A stretch of 64,000 nt of DNA from an uncultured Paracoccaceae bacterium. Lineage in GTDB: Bacteria; Pseudomonadota; Alphaproteobacteria; Rhodobacterales; Rhodobacteraceae. The notes below the pieces were generated by a model. It saw nothing but the letters and a program-made list of their open reading frames with translations. It searched no databases and had not been told where the DNA came from. Both the position numbers and the translations under genes were made by a program. Below are positions 58,400-64,000 of the stretch, in pieces. The stretch is from the NCBI GenBank assembly GCA_937146765.1, contig CAKZRP010000037.1:1-64000 (forward strand). The letters are read 5' to 3'. The first letter of the stretch is position 1. Every line of letters begins with the position of its first letter.

Positions 58400-58782
58400 T
58401 GCGTGATCAGGGTTTGATCCTCTGGCAAAAGGCCGAAGGGGCGCTGATTTGTGCTGCGGCGCTCTGGCTTTATGCCGGGGCTCAGATGGTACTGCCGCTT
58501 TGGGCCGCGGTTTTGGTGTTCTTTGCGCCGGACCTCAGCTTTCTCGCCTATGTGCTGGGCAAGCGGCTGGGGGCGATTTGTTACAACCTGGTCCATGTTT
58601 ACGGCTTGGGCCTTGTAACACTTGTGGCCGGGCACCTCTGGGGGCTGCCGCTCTGGTGGGAGATCGGGGCGCTCTGGCTGGCGCATTCCGGCTTTGACCG
58701 GATGCTGGGATATGGGCTCAAATCCGCGCAGGGCTTTGATATCACGCATCTCGGACCCATCGGCAAGCGCCGGGCGGGCTGA
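58399..58782 (+). CDS. DUF4260 family membrane protein
   Basis: 127 residues with three to four hydrophobic segments and the family pattern APDLSFLAYVLGKRLGAICYNLVHVYGLGLV and WLAHSGFDRMLGYGLKSAQGFDITHLGPIGK. Function unknown. Its ATG overlaps the NYN stop (TGATG), which may tie it to the nuclease. Confidence 0.9.
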   Translation: MRDQGLILWQKAEGALICAAALWLYAGAQMVLPLWAAVLVFFAPDLSFLAYVLGKRLGAICYNLVHVYGLGLVTLVAGHLWGLPLWWEIGALWLAHSGFDRMLGYGLKSAQGFDITHLGPIGKRRAG

Positions 58783-58969
58783 GGGCGGAGGCGTCTCCCG
58801 GTGCCGATCACGGATTGGTCACGCCATCTCCGCGAGGGACACAGGCGCGTGAGAGCGGCTTCGCAAGCGGCGAACAATCGGTATCTTCCCCCTCAAGCCC
58901 CGCGACTGGCGTGGGGTTCCGACAGGTGCGTGCCGTGCCACAGGCGCGCGTGAGGAGAGGATAACCCAC

Positions 58970-59488
58970 ATGAAACCCTTTGTTCTGGCCGCATTTCTGG
59001 CCGTTTCCGCCGTTGGTTCCGCCTTTGCGGGCGAGCAATTTGTTGATGAGACCGGATTTGCGGTCTCTGGCTATGATGTGGTGGCTTATCGCAGCCTCGC
59101 GCAGGCGCCGGTGGGCAGCGCCCAGCCCGATGCGGTGCCGGGGCGGGCGGATATCACCGCCGAGTATAATGGCGCGACCTTTGCCTTCGCCACTGAGGAG
59201 AACCGCGCGACCTTCCTTGCCGACCCGGCCCATTACGCGCCGCAATATGATGGTCACTGCGCCTATGGCGTCTCCAAGGGTGGCAAGGTGCCGGGCAACC
59301 CGAACCTGTGGCGGATCGTGGATGACAAGCTCTACCTGAACATCACCAAGAACGTGGTGGGGTTCTGGGAGGAAGATATCCCTGGCAATATCAATCTGGC
59401 CGAGGGCAATTGGCCGTCGATCGACCCGGCGCCCGCTTCGACCAATCCGATCCCGAATTTCACTTCGCCTGCGCCGGCACAGAACTGA
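58970..59488 (+). CDS. Exported YHS domain protein
   Basis: 172 residues. Signal peptide about 1-20 (LAVSAVGSAFAG). YHS-like region GYDVVAYRSLAQAPVGSAQ, ITAEYNGATFAFATEENRATFLADPAHYAPQYDGHCAYGVSKGGKV, here in its metal-poor form. Typical of a small periplasmic family in Rhodobacterales of unknown function. Possible link to metal or redox homeostasis is inference. GAGGAGAGG lies upstream of the ATG. Confidence 0.9.
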   Translation: MKPFVLAAFLAVSAVGSAFAGEQFVDETGFAVSGYDVVAYRSLAQAPVGSAQPDAVPGRADITAEYNGATFAFATEENRATFLADPAHYAPQYDGHCAYGVSKGGKVPGNPNLWRIVDDKLYLNITKNVVGFWEEDIPGNINLAEGNWPSIDPAPASTNPIPNFTSPAPAQN

Positions 59489-59521
59489 TCTTCCGATCCG
59501 TCAGAGAGGCCCCGTTGAATG

Positions 59522-60400
59522 TCAGCGGGGCCTTTTTGCGTTGAGACATGCCAGTTTCTGCCAGCGTCCCGGCGACATGCCGACGGCGGCGCGGAACTGG
59601 CGGGTCATATGCGGCTGATCGCTAAAGCCTGCGTAGGCCGCCGCCTCCGCCAGCGCCATCCCGCCGGAGATCGCCCGGCGGGCACGCTCCACCCGGCGCA
59701 GGGTGAGATAGCGATAGGGGCTGGTGCCAAGGGCGGCGCGGAACTGGCGCGATAGCTGATAGCGGTCTTGCTGGGTCACCGCTTCCAGATCTTCTGAACG
59801 CACCACTTCATCGACGTGGGCCTCCAGATAGTCGCGCGCGAGGCCCACGGCGCGCAAGTCGGGCACGACCTTGCGCCCCCTGTGGCGGGCGGCGCCGGGA
59901 TCGAGCGCCAGAAGACCCTGCGCCAGATGGGCGATCACCTGATCCTGCTGCAAAGGCTCCATCGCGCGGCCCATGTCGGCGCAGGCGAGATGCAGCGCCT
60001 CAAGGAGGAGACTGTCGGTAAACACAGGCTCGCGCGCAAAGGGCAGGGTATGGGCCTGATCGCCAAGCGCGGCGCGGATGCGGGCGGGCTCAACATAGAT
60101 CATGTGATAGGAAAAGCCGCTGTCATGGCCCGCTTCGCCATCATGCATCTCGTCCGGGTGGATGACGATCACATTGCCCGCAAGGCTGTTGCTGGGGCTG
60201 CCGCGATAGCGAAACCGCTGCACCCCCTCAAGCGTGTAGCCGATGGCATAGGTGTCATGGCGGTGCGGCGCATAGGCATGGCCGCCAAAGCGCGCGGTGA
60301 TCCGCTCCAGCCCGTCGCGCTCCGGCGCGATGCGCAGCCAGTCGCCCACGCCCGGCAAGGCGCAGGATCGTTCAAGACCGATGGCGGGTTGGTCTGGCAT
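59522..60400 (-). CDS. AraC family transcriptional regulator (cupin-containing)
   Basis: 292 residues. N-terminal cupin (about 35-150): ARFGGHAYAPHRHDTYAIGYTLEGVQRFRYRG, then NVIVIHPDEMHDGEAG. C-terminal double helix-turn-helix: SEDLEAVTQQDRYQLSRQFRAALGTSPYRYLTLRRVERARRAI and LAEAAAYAGFSDQPHMTRQFRAAVGMSPGRW. It is divergent from DUF2000; an AraC-DUF2000 pairing is common. Starts at the ATG at 60400; no strong Shine-Dalgarno. Confidence 0.9.
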   Translation of the reverse strand: MPDQPAIGLERSCALPGVGDWLRIAPERDGLERITARFGGHAYAPHRHDTYAIGYTLEGVQRFRYRGSPSNSLAGNVIVIHPDEMHDGEAGHDSGFSYHMIYVEPARIRAALGDQAHTLPFAREPVFTDSLLLEALHLACADMGRAMEPLQQDQVIAHLAQGLLALDPGAARHRGRKVVPDLRAVGLARDYLEAHVDEVVRSEDLEAVTQQDRYQLSRQFRAALGTSPYRYLTLRRVERARRAISGGMALAEAAAYAGFSDQPHMTRQFRAAVGMSPGRWQKLACLNAKRPR

Positions 60401-60532
60401 CTCGGGCGATGAGGCTGTGTCGGTCACGAGAGGGGTCTGACTCTTGGGCGGATGCGGACGATATGAAAAGGAGTATCCAGTTGCGCTACGGAAAACACAA
60501 TCACCCCAAGCCGGGAAGGGCGGAGGCGCGCG

Positions 60533-60943
60533 ATGCAGTTTGACAGCAAGATCGCGATTGTCCTGCGTGCCGATCTGGCGACCTGGCAGAAACTGAACGT
60601 CACTGCTTTCCTGATGTCGGGCATCGTGGGGGCGGCGCCGGAGATCATTGGTGCGCGCTACCGGGATGGCGATGGCAATGGTTACAACGCCCTGGCCATC
60701 CAGCCGGTGATCGTTCTGGCCAGCGAGGTCGAAGGGCTGCGCAAGATTTACGAACGTGCGATGGGGCGCGGCGCGGCCCTGTCGATCTACGTCGAGGAGA
60801 TGTTTGCCACCGGCCATGATGCCGCCAACCGCGCGGTGGTGGCGGAATATCCATCGGCGGATCTGAACCTTGTGGGGCTGGCGCTGCGAGAGGAGAAGAA
60901 AGTGGTCGACAAGATCACCAAGGGGGCAAAGATGCACCCCTGA
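60533..60943 (+). CDS. DUF2000 family protein
   Basis: 136 residues matching DUF2000: KIAIVLRADLATWQKLNVTAFLMSGIVG, then IQPVIVLASEVEGLRKIYERAMGRGAALSIYVEEMFATGHDAANRAVVAEYP. The family is uncharacterised and resembles peptidyl-tRNA hydrolase-2-like folds. It is divergently transcribed from the AraC regulator and followed by a clear terminator. Confidence 0.9.
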   Translation: MQFDSKIAIVLRADLATWQKLNVTAFLMSGIVGAAPEIIGARYRDGDGNGYNALAIQPVIVLASEVEGLRKIYERAMGRGAALSIYVEEMFATGHDAANRAVVAEYPSADLNLVGLALREEKKVVDKITKGAKMHP

Positions 60944-60968
60944 GGCGCCTATCGCTGTGGGCAAATAG

Positions 60969-61002
60969 AAACCCCGGCACCTGTTGAGGTCGCCGGGGTT
61001 TT
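60969..61002. terminator. Bidirectional terminator between DUF2000 and gcrA
   Basis: 10-bp stem AAACCCCGGC/GCCGGGGTTT followed by T-rich sequence, between two convergent genes. Confidence 0.9.
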
Positions 61003-61025
61003 CCGTGTTCGTCTGCGGTGAAGCA

Positions 61026-61640
61026 TCAGCGCTTGCGGTCGCGACGCGAGCTCATCGGCTGGAAGGCGACGCCCACATGGGCATCGCAATAGGGTTTTCC
61101 CTGCTGGGTCGGCAGACCGCAGAACCAGAAATCCTCGGTCGCGGGGTCGCCCACGGGCCATTTGCAGGTGCGCTCGGTCAGCTCCATCAGGGTGAGCTTC
61201 TTGGCCTTCTTTTCGATCTCGTTGACCTTGGCCAGCGCCTCGGGGCTGATTTCATTGGCCGAGGGCTGCGGCGGCAGAGGCTGGCCTGCCGGGATGATCT
61301 GCTTGCGTGCAGGCGAAGAGGTGCGGGCCTCGGCGGCGGGGGCTGCCGCTGCGGTCGCGGGCTCCGGGGTCACCGGGCGCGCCGGCTCCGTCTTCGGCTG
61401 GGCCTTGGGCTTTGCGGCGACCTTGGGAGCGGGCTTTTCCTTCGGCTCTGCGGCCGCGGGGGCGGCCGGCTTGCTGCTGGTTGTGGCGCCAGTGGTGCGG
61501 TTGGACAGACCCAGACGATGGACCTTGCCGATGACCGCATTTCGGGTCACGCCACCGAGTTCCTTTGCAATCTGACTGGCCGACTGGCCTTCGCCCCACA
61601 TTTTCTTGAGCAGTTCGACGCGCTCGTCTGTCCAGGACAT
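61026..61640 (-). CDS. gcrA: GcrA cell cycle regulator
   Basis: 204 residues. N-terminal GcrA helix-turn-helix: MSWTDERVELLKKMWGEGQSASQIAKELGG, then TRNAVIGKVHRLGLSNR. A long Ala/Pro/Lys-rich linker, then a C-terminal segment with cysteines and histidine (CKWPVGDP, FCGLP, YCDAHVGVAFQP). In Caulobacter GcrA binds sigma-70 RNA polymerase and activates promoters with CcrM-methylated GANTC sites. Start at the ATG at 61640. The linker length differs widely between species. Confidence 0.96.
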   Translation of the reverse strand: MSWTDERVELLKKMWGEGQSASQIAKELGGVTRNAVIGKVHRLGLSNRTTGATTSSKPAAPAAAEPKEKPAPKVAAKPKAQPKTEPARPVTPEPATAAAAPAAEARTSSPARKQIIPAGQPLPPQPSANEISPEALAKVNEIEKKAKKLTLMELTERTCKWPVGDPATEDFWFCGLPTQQGKPYCDAHVGVAFQPMSSRRDRKR

Positions 61641-61873
61641 AAGGTGCCTTTCAAAGCTAATAGCGGCCTCAGGAAAGCTGTGGCCGCCATCGAATTCCAT
61701 GTTGTCGCTCTATTTTAGTCACTGGCGGGCGAGATACAAGCCATGAACGCCGGTGGAGGCTGTTACATAGGGGCGTGAAGCCTTTGTGCAACCCCATAAG
61801 GACGCGGCACAGGCCGCTTGCATCCGGGCCTTGAGCCTATATGGATGCGCCTAGACCACGTCGGGAGGGCATC

Positions 61874-62698
61874 ATGGCCAAGGACAACACGCAGACCGGG
61901 TTTCGCATCGAATTGGGCGAACGCCGTTTCGGCCGGGTGAACTGGCTGGGGCTGCAGACCCTGGCCGGGCGCGAGATCAAGCGGTTCCTGGTGGTCTATA
62001 CCCAGACGCTGGTGGCCCCCATTGTGACGGCGGCGCTGTTCCTTCTGATCTTTTCCATCGCCATCGGCCCGCGCCGGGGCGATGTGATGGGGGTGCCGTT
62101 TATGTCCTTCATCGCGCCGGGCATCATGATGATGACGGTGATCCAGAACGCCTTTGCCAATACCTCCTCCTCGATCGTGATCTCCAAGGTGCAGGGAAAT
62201 ATCGTCGACACGCTGATGCCGCCGCTCTCTGGCGGAGAGATCCTCCTGGGCTATCTCGTCGGTGCGATTGCGCGCGGGCTTCTGGTGGCGCTGGGGATCG
62301 GGCTTGGCCTTGTGCTGGTCTTGGGGCTGATGCCCGCGCATCCCTTGGTGGCTTTGGGCTTTGTGGTGCTGGGGGCGGCGTTTCTGGGCGGGCTTGGCAT
62401 CGTCGCCGGGGTTTTCGCCGAGAAGTTCGACCAGATGGCGGCGATCACCAACTTTGTTGTCACGCCGCTCGCGTTTCTCTCCGGCACCTTCTATTCGGTC
62501 GAGGCGCTGCCGCCGGTGCTCTATGCGATCAGCCATGTCAATCCGGTCTTCTACCTGATCGACGGGGTGCGCTATGGGATGATCGGAGTCTCCGACAGCA
62601 ACCCGCTGGTCGGCGCGGTGATCTGCCTTGTCGCCACGGCGGTCATCTGCGGCATGGCCTGGCAGATGCTGCGCACGGGCTACCGCCTCAAGGCCTAA
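61874..62698 (+). CDS. ABC-2 type transporter permease
   Basis: 274 residues with six membrane helices and the family patterns MGVPFMSFIAPGIMMMTVIQNAFANTSSSI, then KVQGNIVDTLMPPLSGGEILLGY and FSGTFYSVEALP-like LAFLSGTFYSVEALPPVLYAISHVNPV. The YadH/NodJ-like group exports drugs, lipids or polysaccharide; no ATPase gene is adjacent. GGGAGGG lies just before the ATG. It overlaps the convergent DMT gene by 4 bp at the stop codons. Confidence 0.92.
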   Translation: MAKDNTQTGFRIELGERRFGRVNWLGLQTLAGREIKRFLVVYTQTLVAPIVTAALFLLIFSIAIGPRRGDVMGVPFMSFIAPGIMMMTVIQNAFANTSSSIVISKVQGNIVDTLMPPLSGGEILLGYLVGAIARGLLVALGIGLGLVLVLGLMPAHPLVALGFVVLGAAFLGGLGIVAGVFAEKFDQMAAITNFVVTPLAFLSGTFYSVEALPPVLYAISHVNPVFYLIDGVRYGMIGVSDSNPLVGAVICLVATAVICGMAWQMLRTGYRLKA

Positions 62699-63609
62699 GG
62701 GGCAGGGCGGCGCAGGGTGACGCTGGGCCGCTTGCCATTCACAGTCTCGCGCCATGCCAGAAGCCCGGCACCGGACAGGATAATCCCCGCACCCAAAAGC
62801 GAAATGCCATCCGGCAGCACGCCAAAGATCGCCGCATCATAAAGCGCGGCAAAGACCAGCGTCGCATAGGCAAAGGGCGCCACAAAAGAGGCATCCGCCC
62901 GCGCCATGCCGTTGATGAAACAAGCCTGCGCACAGGCCATCAGCAGCCCCAGCGCCGCCAGAGCGCCCCATTGCGGCAGGGTCGGCATCTGCCACACGAG
63001 GGAGGCCGCGGCACTCGCGATCAGCATCCCGATGAGATTGTTGACCCAGAGGATCTGCAAGGGCGGCTCGCGCCCCGCCAGTTTCTTGATGAACACCAGC
63101 TCCGCCCCCATGGCGAGCGCCGCCCCCAGCGCCAGAAGCGCCGCGGGCTGAAAGCTCTCGGGGGTGGGGCGCAGCAGGACCATTGCACCGATCAGGGCAA
63201 TGAGGGCTGCCAGCCAGCGCCACTTGCCGACGGTCTCGCCCAGAAAGGGGATCGCCAGCACCATGCCGATCACCGGGTTCAGAAAGGAAATCGCCGTCGC
63301 ATCCGCCAGCGGGATGAAGGCAACGGCGGCGAACATCAAGGTGACTCCGCCCCAGCCAAAGCTCGATCGGCCGATATGCAGCCCCCAATGCGGCGCGCGG
63401 ATCTTCTGGCGCATCAGCACCACGGCGGTGGAGATCCCGAGGAAGGCAAAGACAAACCTGCCCTGGCTGATCTGCAGCGCGGGCAGGGCCGGGCCAAGCG
63501 TGTCGGTCCCCAAGGCCTTGGCCAGCAGGGTGGTCCCGGCGATGAAGACGGTGGCCAGAAGGATGAGCGCTGCAGCCAGCGGAGGATTCTGTGGGGTCGC
63601 ATATGTCAT
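62695..63609 (-). CDS. DMT superfamily (EamA-like) transporter
   Basis: 304 residues with ten membrane helices in two EamA repeats (first about 12-140, with FIPLADATAISFLNPVIGMVLAIPFLGETV; second about 155-290, with FINGMARADASFVAPFAYATLVFAALYDAAIFGVLP). Probably exports amino acids or related metabolites. The stop (TAG) overlaps the TAA of the ABC permease by 4 bp, tail to tail. Start at the ATG at 63609 (MTYATPQNP). Confidence 0.92.
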   Translation of the reverse strand: MTYATPQNPPLAAALILLATVFIAGTTLLAKALGTDTLGPALPALQISQGRFVFAFLGISTAVVLMRQKIRAPHWGLHIGRSSFGWGGVTLMFAAVAFIPLADATAISFLNPVIGMVLAIPFLGETVGKWRWLAALIALIGAMVLLRPTPESFQPAALLALGAALAMGAELVFIKKLAGREPPLQILWVNNLIGMLIASAAASLVWQMPTLPQWGALAALGLLMACAQACFINGMARADASFVAPFAYATLVFAALYDAAIFGVLPDGISLLGAGIILSGAGLLAWRETVNGKRPSVTLRRPAP

Positions 63610-63975
63610 GGCTCAACCGGTGCGGCAGGGCGGCGCCAAAGGCAAGCGCAAAGGATGCGGCGCGCACCGAGGTCTTGCCGGGCGGCTGGGTGACATTTTG
63701 TGCGGCACGCCCCTCCAAAAGGGGTTTTCAGGCGGTGATTCCTCCGTTATGCAGCATCCTCATGATCAAACAAGCCCTCTCCCTGTCGGTCCGACGCCGA
63801 CGCCGTAGTGCCTGACACGCTGCCACACGCAGCGGATTTGATCCTGCGCGCCCGAAGCTTCCGGCAAGAGGGCGCGAAACCTCCCAAACCCTTGGACCGA
63901 TTTCTTGACCGAGGCCCCGGACTGGGGCACTGAATTGGTCCTGACCCTCTCATTGTCATGACAAGGATGATCCCA
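63610..63975. other. Intergenic region upstream of the DMT and probable argD genes
   Basis: About 370 bp with no convincing gene on either strand. Expected to hold divergent promoters; a TTGACC word at 63905 is the only recognisable -35-like box, without a good -10. Confidence 0.4.
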
Positions 63976-64000
63976 ATGATCGCTTCCGTTCTTCCGACCT
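63976..64000 (+). CDS. argD: First eight codons of a probable acetylornithine aminotransferase
   Basis: ATG at 63976 with AAGGATG just upstream encodes MIASVLPT before the window ends. As I recall, rhodobacterial ArgD proteins begin MIPSVLPTYNRAPL. Too short to confirm; the right-hand flanking sequence would decide. Confidence 0.4.

Noticed and set aside
63747..63959. 70-codon minus-strand frame near the right edge
   Set aside because: Arg/Ser-rich translation without features; probably noncoding spacer.

Overview
The window looks like a chromosomal segment of an alphaproteobacterium of the order Rhodobacterales (Roseobacter group or a close relative). The evidence is high G+C, a GcrA cell-cycle regulator, a Hint-domain protein, small families typical of this order (DUF1467, DUF6455, UbiK/BMFP, EI24), and many overlapping ATGA/TGATG operon junctions. 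I see no rRNA, tRNA, CRISPR array, transposase, integrase or phage structural gene. It reads as core and near-core chromosome, with a few small accessory patches.

Layout. 0-5 kb: the 5' part of an ATP sulfurylase gene; a membrane diheme/2Fe-2S redox-type adenylate cyclase (CyaC-like); thioredoxin reductase with a divergent Lrp/AsnC regulator; a 56-residue basic protein. 5-13 kb: MFS transporter, Hint-domain protein, and pgeF-midA-lgt, which overlap as an operon; ubiK; an AcvB/VirJ-family protein. 12.8-16.1 kb: YbjN protein, proC, csaA, a D-2-hydroxyacid dehydrogenase and thymidine kinase. 16.1-18.1 kb: a small regulator-like gene overlapping arsH, then a large imperfect inverted repeat. 18-24 kb: a KAS III enzyme divergent from a MarR-RND efflux operon. 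24.0-24.8 kb: a hairpin-dense intergenic region with a 24-residue lipoprotein gene and two covarying 25-bp palindromes. 24.8-32 kb: carB, pabB-pabC and aspS.

32-39.8 kb is an envelope or accessory group: two tandem paralogous alpha/beta hydrolases, an SH3-domain exported protein, an LprI/MliC-like lysozyme-inhibitor protein, a CPBP membrane protease and an AraC regulator. 40-46 kb: a response regulator followed by a tiny membrane peptide, methylmalonyl-CoA epimerase, nitroreductase-EI24, an M48 lipoprotein protease, and IMPACT and DUF6455 proteins. 46-54.6 kb: rimO, an AsmA protein, and a polysaccharide operon (kpsT-kpsE-kdsA-phosphomannomutase) that couples Kdo and sugar-phosphate supply to capsule-type ABC export. 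54.8-64 kb: a UDG-like protein and SseB, a YghU-type GST, NYN/LOTUS protein, YHS protein, AraC regulator, DUF2000, gcrA, an ABC-2 permease, a DMT exporter and the first codons of a probable argD.

The strongest leads outside standard annotation are the covarying tandem palindromes and hairpin cluster at 24.47-24.76 kb, the 24-residue lipoprotein at 24.3 kb, the 160-bp inverted-repeat element at 17.9-18.06 kb, the regulator-arsH overlap, and the redox-sensing cyclase. All family assignments come from reading motifs. No database search was run.
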